Of a DNA stretch of 60,654 bases, positions 35,301-44,067 are shown in pieces (the first letter of the stretch is position 1; each line of letters starts with the position of its first letter). This DNA is from Leptospira ognonensis (lineage in GTDB: Bacteria > Spirochaetota > Leptospiria > Leptospirales > Leptospiraceae): positions 1-60,654 of the forward strand of contig NZ_RQGD01000031.1 of assembly GCF_004770745.1 (NCBI RefSeq), given 5' to 3'. Made by a program: the position numbers and the translations under genes. The notes below the pieces were generated by a model. That model was not told the origin of the DNA. It ran no database searches and saw nothing but the letters and a program-made list of their open reading frames with translations.

Positions 35301-35441
35301 GAAGGAGAAACAAGTCCCTATTTATATCTCGGACCTGCCAAAGAATTATTGAGCTATCATGGAGAGAGGCCTATCTCCATGGAATGGGAGTTAGAATATC
35401 CGATGCCAGCATCTTTCTTTGAAGAAGTGAAAATGCTTTGA
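32337..35441 (+). CDS. PLD-nuclease / superfamily 2 helicase / DUF3427 fusion
   Basis: A 1034-residue protein with a phospholipase D-like nuclease domain at about residues 120-265 (HAKAYHF near 206, then GSANMTDAA), a DEAH helicase with Walker A ATGTGKT near 332, ILDEAHHAAASS near 430, and motif VI QQLGRGLRHA near 640. The rest matches the DUF3427 C-terminal layout (about 850-1034). This architecture recurs in defence islands as a stand-alone gene and is predicted to unwind and cut DNA. The gene is alone on the plus strand. Conserved residues look intact. Confidence 0.9.
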   Translation: MEEIVPGIYDRLIDLELSEILGRTDLTPILRKIDDEEAPAVYALFLSQILNKALSGLESAKQVEIYNQILELLSSTEGLDYIKRKKLIGIDNSQLLLSTDKALKRPTTSLHISSLLTGQGNDPSLDHEIRAELMTADRVDILVSFIKWSGLRLLYPAFEILQGRKVPVRIISTSYMGVSDPEALRKLSQLTNVQIRVSYDPGRTRLHAKAYHFFRKTGYSAAYIGSANMTDAAMTEGLEWTVKVTAQDMPHILDRFTAEFESYWEDKEYQVLQSDLDLLRFKKALLVYKNPSNTQNTFFADLIPRTYQERILEQVASDRQLGHRRNLIVAATGTGKTVISAFDYRNYCQISGTKPTLLYIAHRKEILEQALGCFRMALRDQNFGYLLVDGLDPFVENDSPQHLFASIQSIQSKKLWDKLGKDYFRFIILDEAHHAAASSYRPIFDNFECDIMLGLTATPERMDGDSILGDFGNRFAAEIRLPEALDERLLCPFHYFGVSDNVDLTEDKFWKNGKFDLKELENVYTGDDIRAKQRAALIYESLLKYQPNLDEVRGIGFCASVKHAHYMAECFKQFGIPTEVILGEIDSEIRAQRLKSFRAGILKFLFTVDVFNEGIDIPEINTVLFLRPTESLTIFLQQLGRGLRHAPNKVCLTVLDFIGHTHKKYRIDRKFAALLKKKRRSLENEVEEEFPNLPSGCAIQLERIARDSILKKLKEIFKDLNHFIPELINTWDISRSGEFNFSNFLTESALSALVVLKSKTWSEWKVSRPNQISLIDPDLQKGRSALSRLATRTYPNLLNAFIELARGNFQTIDADPELQTCLHYVMWGIKGSEIGVKNWEESLARWLRNPSVVQDAKEIAEWKKTTYEFPVKEIQLPFAFPIPLHSEVGSYEIKACLGLATILNPGPSGQGVIHYADKKVYIHLVTFHKDEKLFSSTTSYNDYPISRSKLHWQSQSSGTIDGVAGQNYIHFHERGYTILFFARLAKKVEGETSPYLYLGPAKELLSYHGERPISMEWELEYPMPASFFEEVKML

Positions 35442-35507
35442 TCAAATGCTAATAGGCCTAACATCTCGTTTGAATTTTCTATTAATCTAATTATTTTCAG
35501 CGTATCT

Positions 35508-35880
35508 TTAAAAATTGTCTAGAATCGATTGCCGGCCACGAATTTGCATTTCTAAAGGGTTCTTATCCTCAGTATCAAATTTCAAGTTCACATTCGTTTG
35601 ATTACCTACGGTTTTAAATACGATACTGGCTTTTCTTCCATACGTCATAATATATTCTAACTTTTTTTCTCTAAGACATTATCATATCTCGCTTCAAAAT
35701 CGAATCCAAAACTTTCATCTTCCGCTTCCATTCTTGCACGGTATTTCCCGCCCTTTCTTAAATCATTTTCTGCACTAGTGCAATGCCAGGATGGATCTGC
35801 GAAATTCCATTTAATAATATGCCGGGGATTCGTAGAATAATTCCAGACCAGATTTAAATCTGCGGTAAGCGATGTTGAAC
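35508..35880 (-). pseudogene. SRPBCC/AHSA1-like gene, 5'-truncated and frameshifted
   Basis: The minus strand reads LNLVWNYSTNPRHIIKWNFA then DPSWHCTSAENDLRKGGKYR and GFDFEARYDNVLEK, then shifts frame in an A7 run (at about 35672) to KLEYIMTYGRKASIVFKTVG and NPLEMQIRGRQSILDNF stop. These are the hallmarks of an AHSA1-type SRPBCC protein. A stop precedes the first block, so the true start is lost. Eight As instead of seven would restore the internal frame. Confidence 0.6.
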
Positions 35881-35894
35881 ACAGTTATACGTTA

Positions 35895-36731
35895 CTAATT
35901 TTCCGACGACTTATTGAAATATTTTTTTACAATACCGATGAGAGCTAAGAATCCGATGCCAATCAACTTCCAAGATTTAGCTAACATTCCGAAAAGTCCA
36001 ACTTTTGCAAGAACCTTTCCCGCTATCAGTCCACCATTTCCATAGGCTGCAACTTTATCTATAATGGGATTAAAGTCAGAATACTTTTCTCCTGAATTGA
36101 ATTCCGTTGATGTTAAAAGAGTAGGTATATCTTTTTCAACGATGGGAAATTTATCAATATCCGAAATAATATTTAGAACGAGAACCCCTTTTCTTCCTAG
36201 CATTCTAATATTTTAGTTTAAGGTGTTAATATCAGAATTGCCAAATTTTATATTTTTAGCCCAATGGAATTTTTTAGATTCTGCATCATGGAATGGCTTG
36301 GATGCCCATCCGACAAGTTCCAGTGAAGGGTATCCTTCTTTAACTCGATCTTCATTCGAATCAGAAGTTTCTTCCTACATTTTTTTAAGAAGTTCATCAT
36401 AGTCTAAGGCTTTAGCCTTTTCATCCTCGACGTGACCTTCATCAGTAAAGGAGATGGAAACGGTTTAAGAAAATTTCTCACTAATCGGAGATTCATTTTT
36501 CTGAAAAATCATTCCTAGAATCTCCTCATTCGGAGGATTTCCCCAAACATCATGCAATACAAATTGACTTTGCTTCGAATCTGAGAATTTGAAACCATTT
36601 GGGACGTGAATTTTCGCCATATAACCCGAGAGGGTAACTTTCCCAGTTTTCATATTTAAGTTTTTCAACATTGAATTGGGGTACATCAACAGCAAGTAAA
36701 CTCGTTCCCAAAAGCATTCAAACGACGACAA
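35895..36731 (-). pseudogene. DUF2167 membrane protein gene with three in-frame stops
   Basis: One frame from 36731 to 35895 encodes the DUF2167 family: KFSDSKQSQFVLHDVWGNPP, then SISFTDEGHVEDEKAKALDY, GYPSLELVGWASKPFHDA, MLGRKGVLVLNIISD, and the C-terminal membrane part DKVAAYGNGGLIAGKVLAK. Stops interrupt it at 36467-36465 (TAA), 36377-36375 (TAG) and 36215-36213 (TAA), with no frameshift between. In intact family members the last stop would be Tyr in LNYNIR. The N-terminal signal region is probably also altered. Confidence 0.75.
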
Positions 36732-36863
36732 ATTTGATTGAACTTCTCAGTTTATTTTAAAGCCTTCCATATTTAAAATAATATTTCGTAAATACCAAAT
36801 AGCATGCAAAGAAGACTATTCCCTCCAGTAACAGACATCTGATGTTAAGCGACATGATTCTGA

Positions 36864-39380
36864 TTAAAAATATTTAGGATCTTCAGAATATTTTTGTAAA
36901 AGATCCTCTTTCTGTAAATTGTGAATTGTTAAGAGTTTATTAATGAATTCTGTTGATAAAGATTGAAAATCCTGATTATGAAATTCTAAAACAAAAGCTT
37001 TGATATTTTTTTTGAATTCGTTCAATTTACCTTGTCTAATAACTTTGACATCTTTGTCTAAGTAAAGTTTTTCCGGAATCCTGAGGGTTGGTATAATCAA
37101 AAATGGCTTCATCTGAACGCCTAAGTAATTTTTTTTGAACCAGCCAATTGCTTGATCTATTTGTTCGACTTCACCTTTATATATTTCCTTCCTATCTAGC
37201 TCAACTTCATTTTTGCATTCAAATAATAAGTATTGGTTATCTGATATTGCCCATAAATTATCTGGTCCTTCTTTCCATTCTTTATCTGGTCTTTGACTTT
37301 CGAAGCCTAGAATTTTAGCCAAATCATCCAAAGCTTTCTCAAATTTGTCTGACTTTATTCCGAAATCAAGGTTTGTCAAAATAAGTGATATAGAAAGTTG
37401 AAGCTCATTGAAATTTTCATATCTCTTTAAAGTAGTTATTATATTTTTTATTCTATTTTGACTTATTATCTCAATTTTTTCAAAAACCATTCCTTCCTTC
37501 GGTCGAAGTAGAAGACGGTTTTTTTTATGGGCTGAAATCTGTTGGTTAAGTGACTCGTTTTTACTGAAATGATACGTGTATCGAGCTAAAGTTTGTATAT
37601 AATAAGCTTTTTCTTTTTCATTCGTCAGCGAATCAATTAATTCTTGAATTTTGATAGCAGCACTTTTGAAATTAAAATGCTCAGCATATTTTTCTGCCTC
37701 CAATTCTAATTCGACTAAAGAAATTTTATCGTTTTCTTTATTTAAATGGCTAACTTTTGCCATTTCTTGATTATAATATTGTTTCCAGCCTTCATTTCTG
37801 TTTATGCATTGCAGAATAAGATCTTCTATTACCTTGAACTTACTTTCTTCTGGTTTAAGTTCTTTTGAAGCATCAGAGGCAATTTCTAGAGCTATTTCAA
37901 TTTGTTTTTTTGTATATTCCGAAAATAAATTTTGTGTAGTTTTAGTTCTTATTTCTTTTATAAGTTCATTACCTAGCAAAATTATTACGCTGTAGTCTTT
38001 TTCACCTCTAACGCTTCGACCTAAACCCTGTTCAATTCTCTGTGCTGTTTTAGTAATTACTAGAGAAGTTTCTTCAATAACAGTTTCTAAATAAATATCA
38101 GAGAGGTTTTCTGAATATGGTTTTCCATCAATAATTAGGATTCGACATAGTTCATCTGCTAAATCGATTCCATCATATCTATTTAGAATTACAAAAGTAT
38201 TTTCGAATTTTTGTCTTTTTAGATTATCTATCGACTCTGAAATGTTATTTTTCTTAACAATTATACCACCATTAGCCTCCCATAATTTTGCATTTTTTTC
38301 GCTATTTGAAACAGCGATAACTCCATACTTTTTTTTTGAAGGCTTTGCAAAGTAAGGAATAATTTCTTCCCGAGTTAGCTCGGCATCTATCAATCCTGGT
38401 ATTAAAATCATTTTTTCCCCAGACCATTTTTCTTCTTTTAAACGGATAGGATTGAGTATTGCATTCGAAGAGACTTCGAGATTTTTTATTAATGCAGAAT
38501 CATCGTAAATGGTAGCAGACATAAAAATTCTATGTTTTGCATCAAAATATGAACCAAAATCTGAAATTGGAATTTTATAAGGACTAATTTGAATACTCTT
38601 TCCATTTATGAACGCCTGGCAATTTAAAAGTCGATCTCTTAATATTGGCCAAGAATATTTTACAGAGTCATTCTTATCCTTCTCTCCGTGAATAATCGCT
38701 GTTACTTCTTCAAGTTTTTCTATCCAAGCCCAATAAGGAATTTTTAAAAGTGATTGGGGGTCTCCAGATACAATATCAAGCATCGTACCTTTTCCTTGAA
38801 ATTCCAAGTCACCTCTAAATAAATGTAAAATCTTTTGATAGGGGAGATTATTTGCCGGAAATATAATTTGAAAAGTTGAAGCTATATGTTCAACGCAAGA
38901 ATGAGCATCATCTATAACAATAGTTCCAACTTTTTCGGATCTATTTTTTAATCCAAATTTAGTTAAGCCATTAAAAAGTTTGGAAATAGATGTAATAAGT
39001 ATTTTTTTATTATTTAAAAATTCATCAGGAATATCTTCCTTTGTGATAAGAACTGTGTCGAAACCGAAAGATGTGGCTTGCAAATGTGTCTGTTTCGCTA
39101 AATAATTATTTGGGCAAAGATATAAACTTGGACCTTCTTCTCTATTCAAATATGTTTGTAGTATTAGTAAGCCAATGAGAGTTTTTCCTTGGCCAGTCTG
39201 TAGTTTAATGATACTATCCTTTGCTTCCAGGGATTCACTAAACCATCTATCTAAAATTTCTTGTTGCGCGGGTCGAAGAGGACCTTTCTCACTTGATCTA
39301 TCTAAACTGTCATATATCTTAAAGGGGTCTTTTCCTTTTTCTAAATTCTGGGAGTTTAATTTTTCTTTGAAGTCTACCAT
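36864..39380 (-). CDS. Superfamily 2 helicase with C-terminal nuclease-like domain
   Basis: An 838-residue protein. Walker A is LQTGQGKT (residues 60-67), the DEAD box is IVIDDAHSC (DDAH variant, near 157), and motif VI lies in EQGLGRSVRGEKDYSV near 450. After a helical spacer, the C-terminus has NLWAISDNQYLLFECKNE near 730, with D and E-x-K in the arrangement of a PD-(D/E)XK nuclease or restriction endonuclease-like fold. It lies alone between attC-like element B and pseudogenes and is AT-rich. It is probably a single-gene defence system; no named system is assigned. Confidence 0.82.
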   Translation of the reverse strand: MVDFKEKLNSQNLEKGKDPFKIYDSLDRSSEKGPLRPAQQEILDRWFSESLEAKDSIIKLQTGQGKTLIGLLILQTYLNREEGPSLYLCPNNYLAKQTHLQATSFGFDTVLITKEDIPDEFLNNKKILITSISKLFNGLTKFGLKNRSEKVGTIVIDDAHSCVEHIASTFQIIFPANNLPYQKILHLFRGDLEFQGKGTMLDIVSGDPQSLLKIPYWAWIEKLEEVTAIIHGEKDKNDSVKYSWPILRDRLLNCQAFINGKSIQISPYKIPISDFGSYFDAKHRIFMSATIYDDSALIKNLEVSSNAILNPIRLKEEKWSGEKMILIPGLIDAELTREEIIPYFAKPSKKKYGVIAVSNSEKNAKLWEANGGIIVKKNNISESIDNLKRQKFENTFVILNRYDGIDLADELCRILIIDGKPYSENLSDIYLETVIEETSLVITKTAQRIEQGLGRSVRGEKDYSVIILLGNELIKEIRTKTTQNLFSEYTKKQIEIALEIASDASKELKPEESKFKVIEDLILQCINRNEGWKQYYNQEMAKVSHLNKENDKISLVELELEAEKYAEHFNFKSAAIKIQELIDSLTNEKEKAYYIQTLARYTYHFSKNESLNQQISAHKKNRLLLRPKEGMVFEKIEIISQNRIKNIITTLKRYENFNELQLSISLILTNLDFGIKSDKFEKALDDLAKILGFESQRPDKEWKEGPDNLWAISDNQYLLFECKNEVELDRKEIYKGEVEQIDQAIGWFKKNYLGVQMKPFLIIPTLRIPEKLYLDKDVKVIRQGKLNEFKKNIKAFVLEFHNQDFQSLSTEFINKLLTIHNLQKEDLLQKYSEDPKYF

Positions 39381-39408
39381 CGTTATTCCTTAGAAATTAT
39401 TATCATGT

Positions 39409-39489
39409 CGCATAACGAACTTGGATACACGACGTTGTCCGTAGCTGAGTCTCGCAAAGACGTTAGCGTCTCAGCCGTTGTTATACGCT
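39409..39489 (-). repeat. attC-like element B
   Basis: On the minus strand, CGTATAACAAC at the left pairs with GTTCGTTATGCG at the right, with one unpaired base (extrahelical G) in the arm; an inner stem GCTGAG..CTCAGC separates them. Outer 8-bp arms, a one-base bulge and a total length of 81 bp are the features of an integron attC site. It sits between kwaB and the helicase-nuclease gene. Confidence 0.6.
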
Positions 39490-39494
39490 GGATC

Positions 39495-40448
39495 TTAAGT
39501 TATCTCATCTTTTGCTCTTATTGAATATCTTTTTTGAGTCAATTCCGACCTTAGGTAATCATCATTAAGCATAAGTAAAAATTTATCTGAAGAGGTTTTT
39601 GTATTTAAAATTATCTTTTTATTATCTGATGTATATTCAAATACATCTTTAAAAAATAGATGTTGTTTTGTGAATTCGATAATGTCTGTATTGGAAATAG
39701 CTCCCAAAACGGGAGAATTTCTTTCTGCCCGTATTAATTTTCGCGCAAATGAGATATCGGAGATTCGATCCTCAAGTGGTTTAGTATCTTCTAACAATTC
39801 AGTTTCTTTAATTTTAGAAATTCCTGATATGGCTGTATTGATTATAGCTTCGTGAACTCCGAAGTATTTTTCTACTACATTAAGGTTCTGAATAAAGCAT
39901 TCATCATTAAAGAAAAAGAAATCCAGTGATGTATTAATTTTTATTATATCCTCTTGAAGTTTTTCGAATCTGCTTTCGTTCCTTAATCTTTTGATACTAA
40001 AATTTTTTGTATTCTTCATAAATTGGACTGGGTAGTGTTGTTTATAAAGTAAAAGCTTATTTGATGACGAAGAAATTTGAAGCCCTATTCCTTTTAGTTT
40101 GCTTAGATTATCTTCTGAATGATTGAATACTTGAGTCGAGTTATCCTGGTACAATTCTTTGATTTCTTTCAATTCCTTTGGTAAGTCGTCTATATCATAT
40201 CGATATAGTACAGATTTTCTTTCATCTGCCTTTGATAAAGGAAGTAATGAAAAGGCTTCATTATATAAAATATTTTCTAGTAGATAGTTTCTGAAAGTTA
40301 CCGTTAGCTCTTCTTGGGTTTGCTGGTCAATTATTGCCTGTCTTCCATATATAGATTCGTTATTTCTGAGTATAAAAATAAGATTCGAAATAATTTGGTC
40401 GCTATTTATAAATGCAGAAAGATTTATTTTTAAGTCATCAAATTCCAT
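39495..40448 (-). CDS. kwaB: Kiwa anti-phage protein KwaB (DUF4868)
   Basis: A 317-residue DUF4868 protein, the soluble partner of the membrane protein KwaA in the Kiwa defence system; in characterised Kiwa, KwaB binds DNA and blocks late phage replication and transcription after KwaA senses phage at the membrane. Length agrees with known KwaB proteins. It overlaps the end of kwaA by 11 bases. Features include AFINSDQIISNLIFILRNNE and the C-terminal KHLFFKDVFEYTSDNKKIIL. The assignment rests on the pair together. Confidence 0.82.
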   Translation of the reverse strand: MEFDDLKINLSAFINSDQIISNLIFILRNNESIYGRQAIIDQQTQEELTVTFRNYLLENILYNEAFSLLPLSKADERKSVLYRYDIDDLPKELKEIKELYQDNSTQVFNHSEDNLSKLKGIGLQISSSSNKLLLYKQHYPVQFMKNTKNFSIKRLRNESRFEKLQEDIIKINTSLDFFFFNDECFIQNLNVVEKYFGVHEAIINTAISGISKIKETELLEDTKPLEDRISDISFARKLIRAERNSPVLGAISNTDIIEFTKQHLFFKDVFEYTSDNKKIILNTKTSSDKFLLMLNDDYLRSELTQKRYSIRAKDEIT

Positions 40449-41016
40449 CTTTTACCTCGCCATAAGCTATATTTTCTCCAAGCAGTCGTATATGAATTGT
40501 ATCCTCGGGTTTTATTATTTTTTTTGAAATAATTGTCATGTTAATTACTGCTTGATTGTGATTTTTGAATTCAATTTTGTATAGTTTGAATCCTAATAGT
40601 GCCAAGGTAGGATTTGTAAAAAATTTTTCAGTCTTTATATATATTGACCCTATTGCGATCAATAAAACTACCATTGATACAAACGATCTAATATCATTTG
40701 CATCAAAAGTAAAGAACGGAAGTATATAAGTAGCTAAGAATACTAAGTGCTCATAACTCATATCTTCCGTTTTAATTACTTTTCCTATATTAGTAAAATT
40801 ATTTGAAATATCATGTGTAAATCTATTGTAGAATATATAACAAATGATACACATGAAAAGCGAAACGGTTGGCAAAATATTCAATTTTAGTAACTCAAAA
40901 AAACCAATAAATTTCGCATCTAACCCCATGTATATGGGTATATTTATGGTTCTTAATGCTATCATAATAAAAAGTAGCCACAATGATAATATATATAACT
41001 CAATTTTCTGTTTCAT
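40438..41016 (-). CDS. kwaA: Kiwa anti-phage membrane protein KwaA
   Basis: A 192-residue inner-membrane protein with about four transmembrane helices in the first 130 residues (near 7-27, 46-66, 90-105 and 108-128) and a soluble C-terminal domain. Size, topology and the overlap with the DUF4868 gene match KwaA, the membrane sensor of Kiwa. The opening MKQKIELYILSLWLLFIMIA is in keeping with the family. The gene follows attC-like element C immediately. Confidence 0.82.
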   Translation of the reverse strand: MKQKIELYILSLWLLFIMIALRTINIPIYMGLDAKFIGFFELLKLNILPTVSLFMCIICYIFYNRFTHDISNNFTNIGKVIKTEDMSYEHLVFLATYILPFFTFDANDIRSFVSMVVLLIAIGSIYIKTEKFFTNPTLALLGFKLYKIEFKNHNQAVINMTIISKKIIKPEDTIHIRLLGENIAYGEVKDGI

Positions 41017-41036
41017 GACAATTGTTTTTAAGATCT

Positions 41037-41207
41037 GGCGTATAACGAATTAGCATTATTGACGTTCCTCGTAGCTGAGCCTACGTAGTAGGCGTTAGCG
41101 TCGGCGCGCTTTTTGCGCAGCCAAGAAAGCCTGACGGAGAGGAAAGTGGCGTAGCCCAGGCGAGGGCGGCAGTCCCGAAGCGCAGCGATAATGCGTAGCT
41201 ATCCGCC
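41037..41207 (-). repeat. attC-like element C
   Basis: The ends GGCGTATAACGAATTAGC..ATTATTG (41037 side) and CGATAATGCG..ATCCGCC (41207 side) are imperfect inverted copies (GGCG-ATA arms and GCATTAT inner arms). The inner part shares GCTAACG and CTCAGCTACG with element B. Length is 171 bp, GC-rich compared with its neighbours. It separates the ATPase gene from kwaA. Confidence 0.55.
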
Positions 41208-41212
41208 GTGCT

Positions 41213-42751
41213 TTAATTATCCTTTCCTCGGGTTTCTTTTAAATTTAATCCCCGAGATAGACCATCGTGCACTCTATACTCAGGTGAATCTATGAATCCT
41301 TGGGTTGGATAAAAGCATTTATATTTCCATTCATTTGAACTGCCAATTTTAAAGCCAACTATAGAGTTATTGAAGAGAAATCTAATATATTCATTCGCTT
41401 GTTCATTTGTAATTTCTTCACCAATGGTAGAAAACCCGTTAATGAATTCTTCTTTTGTGATAGTTGTATAAGAATTGTTTTGCAGAACTGAAAAGATTTT
41501 AAATATTTCTGGTTTTTGTACTTTCCATTCATCAATAATTTCCTGTTTGAGCCATTCCGAGTAACCAGGCTCTGCTAAATAGATTGATTCGGTTTCAAGT
41601 TTTTTGTAATCCTTTTTACTTTCTTGAAATGGATCGTCATTATTTTCTTTCATCGTTTCTATTATTCTTCTCATATAAGAAATTAAATCTCTTGGACGCA
41701 TCATAGTTCTTTTTAATATATAAGTAAATGGTTTTGTTCTTTGTCTCATTTCCTTTTTATCAAATAAATTATCAATTGATGTAATGTTTGGGATATTCGA
41801 GTTCTTGGCAAAATAGTTGATTCTTTCTAGAATTAGTTTTTCTAAACTTTCTTTTTTCCATGAGAGTAATCTACCGCAATCTTCCAATAATTTGTTTGCA
41901 TCATTGATACTTAATGAATGGAAAATATCTTCCCGAAGAAATAAAATAGGTCTTATTAAATTTTTAAATTTTGAAGTAAAATAATCGTTAGCAGAGATTA
42001 ACCCTGCAATTACTTTTTTTGATTGTTGAAAGGAAGATTCATCCCACGCTTCGTCAACTCTATCGAAAGCTATAAAAATTGAAATATCATTTCTATTTAA
42101 ACTTAAAATAGCATTTTGTAAGTGAGCGATTATATTTTTAATATTCTCCGCTAGATGGCTTTGTAAAGTATGGTTTTGTCTTACCTCCTCAAAGGTAATT
42201 TCACCAGCATTGATAGAAATCGAATCTAGATCGCCTGATTCTAAGTCTAAACCACCGGATGGTAGCTTAAGTTTAGATAATCCTAGAATTTTTCTTCCTA
42301 TAATTTTTGAAAGCGACGGTATAGGTGATTCAAAAAGTTTTTCTAGTAATTTGTTTGTATTGATGAATAATTTTGGAGGGTTTATCCTATTTTCCTTATA
42401 ATATTCTGAAATTTGCTTAATACTTTCGACCAATATAACAAATATCCAAGATTGTTTGTATGCCATTGATTCTGCCTTAGATGAATCAAATAGTAATGTG
42501 TGAACATTCCAGTCATAATCATCAAAATTTAGAGTAGTCAATTTATTTCCTTTTTCCAGGTAATCGTTTTCGTTAGATTTGAGGAAATTAAATAAAGCAG
42601 TTTTGCCTGCCCCTTTTCTGCCTAGAATCAGAAACGAAGAAGGACTAGCGATGATATTCTTTAGGATTCCATTATCAGAAAAATAATAATGTAAGTTTTC
42701 ATCTCTCTCCGCTGAAACTTTTCCAACATCGATCCATTCTAATATATTCAT
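41213..42751 (-). CDS. P-loop ATPase of the Sll1717 type
   Basis: A 512-residue ATPase. The opening ILEWIDVGKVSAERDENLHY and the Walker A motif LGRKGAGKTALF (residues 43-54) match the Sll1717-type P-loop family. A Walker B-like FIAFDRVDEAWD lies near residue 232, and an arginine-rich RTMMRPRDLISYMRRI segment near 370 may be the sensor region. Members are often found alone in defence islands; function is unknown. The gene lies between attC-like elements D and C and looks intact. Confidence 0.75.
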   Translation of the reverse strand: MNILEWIDVGKVSAERDENLHYYFSDNGILKNIIASPSSFLILGRKGAGKTALFNFLKSNENDYLEKGNKLTTLNFDDYDWNVHTLLFDSSKAESMAYKQSWIFVILVESIKQISEYYKENRINPPKLFINTNKLLEKLFESPIPSLSKIIGRKILGLSKLKLPSGGLDLESGDLDSISINAGEITFEEVRQNHTLQSHLAENIKNIIAHLQNAILSLNRNDISIFIAFDRVDEAWDESSFQQSKKVIAGLISANDYFTSKFKNLIRPILFLREDIFHSLSINDANKLLEDCGRLLSWKKESLEKLILERINYFAKNSNIPNITSIDNLFDKKEMRQRTKPFTYILKRTMMRPRDLISYMRRIIETMKENNDDPFQESKKDYKKLETESIYLAEPGYSEWLKQEIIDEWKVQKPEIFKIFSVLQNNSYTTITKEEFINGFSTIGEEITNEQANEYIRFLFNNSIVGFKIGSSNEWKYKCFYPTQGFIDSPEYRVHDGLSRGLNLKETRGKDN

Positions 42752-42787
42752 TTGTGTATCCTTTTTTTAAGTAAAATATAAAATCAT

Positions 42788-42910
42788 GGCGCATAACAGG
42801 TACAAGCCGTATTTCGCTATGCCACCTCAATCCCACCACTTTCCCGTTACATCAATCAATCCCGTCAACCTTACGCCTGCTTATTTGTTTCGTCAAACAT
42901 GTTATGTGAG
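42788..42910 (-). repeat. attC-like element D
   Basis: GGCGCATAACAGGT (42788 side) and ACATGTTATGTGAG (42910 side) form the outer inverted arms, 123 bp apart. On the minus strand the right end is CTGTTATGCGCC, just before the Sll1717-type ATPase gene. Confidence 0.5.
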
Positions 42911-43593
42911 TATTTTCTAAGTTTTGCGATATTTTTCAAAAAAATTTACTCAATCGATGCGAACCTGTAACTTTCTCCTATAAAAGTGATACAGAATTGA
43001 GCTATAAAAGGCTTAATATTGAAGATTCCTGGCTAGTAACTTCTAACTACCCTTCTTTGAAGCGTGTTAAACTTACTTTATTCTACTCTTATTAGATATA
43101 AAATTCTTTATCTTTGTCGTAAGCTCCCCTCTCCTTTTTCGATACGAGATATAATAGGAGACAGTAATAGAATCTTCGAGGTTGATATTTAATTGCACCA
43201 AGAGTTTACGAAAACCTAAGTAGAACGACTAAAATCAGGTTCTCGATTTGTGATACACTCATCGCGTCCAAATGGCATTAATATAAATCGATAGAAAAGA
43301 TGGCACAAACAATCGCACCCTACTCGATATAAATGCCTTCTTTTGCCTGCTTCAAGCGTCCGTCATCCTCCACTGTTTTGATGGCAAAAACTAGGATTTC
43401 GTCGGCGCGGACACGATTATTGATTTGCGAGTAGCATCTAACGAGATTTAGAATATTGGAAATATGGTTTGGCAGTTGATTCTGAAGAGACGGATGCAAA
43501 AGGAAATCTATTTTATCTATTTAAATTTAAAGGCCCAGGAATGATCGGATCGCAGATGGAAGGTTTATTGAAGATGTAGGCCTAGGCCAATGT
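42911..43593. other. Non-coding region with two short gene remnants
   Basis: About 680 bases without an intact gene. On the minus strand, 43440-43320 encodes RADEILVFAIKTVEDDGRLK and QAKEGIYIE then stop, the C-terminal end of some protein. On the plus strand, 43442-43579 encodes DLEYWKYGLAVDSEETDAKG and NLFYLFKFKGPGMIG to a stop, another C-terminal end. Neither has a start. The region looks like a junction of decayed genes. Confidence 0.45.
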
Positions 43594-44067
43594 TTAACTC
43601 AATTCGGTCATGACAAGTTTTGCGACACTTCCCTTCTCCCCGCATACGAAGGCATTTTGTTCAAATTTCACAGCAAGTCTGTACCCAGCCTTCTCATCCA
43701 TCCCCAAAATTAAAAAACTTTCTTCCGACCAATCCCCGTCAGGCGACTCCCCTACTCCTGGGAAAACTTTATAACTCGGAGTTTCTTCTATCATCGAAAG
43801 CAATTCTTTATTTCGAGATTGATTTGTTTCCAATTCTTGCCACTGGCTCCGAGGATTCCAGGATGTGAGATAACACCATTGTGTATGGCCGTATGACAAT
43901 AGTAAGGCCTCGAGTTCCGGATGGATTTGACCGATCCGAATCGGAAGCGTGAAAACTGCTACTTTGTAATTTGTTGCTAAATAATATGATTTGATATCGG
44001 CCATAGAATTATAATTGAGGATCGTTAACTCAGATAAAACGATTTTTTCCGCTCTGCAAATAAGCAA
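43594..44067 (-). CDS. DUF3293-type protein
   Basis: A 157-residue protein; the family part starts near Met22 (44004) with YYLATNYKV. The DUF3293 pattern is clear: YLTSWNPRSQ, then NKELLSMIEE, PGVGESPDGDWSEESFLILG and KFEQNAFVCGE. The role of the family is unknown. Its start overlaps the end of the zincin-like gene by 38 bases, so the two are probably coupled. Confidence 0.78.
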   Translation of the reverse strand: MLICRAEKIVLSELTILNYNSMADIKSYYLATNYKVAVFTLPIRIGQIHPELEALLLSYGHTQWCYLTSWNPRSQWQELETNQSRNKELLSMIEETPSYKVFPGVGESPDGDWSEESFLILGMDEKAGYRLAVKFEQNAFVCGEKGSVAKLVMTELS

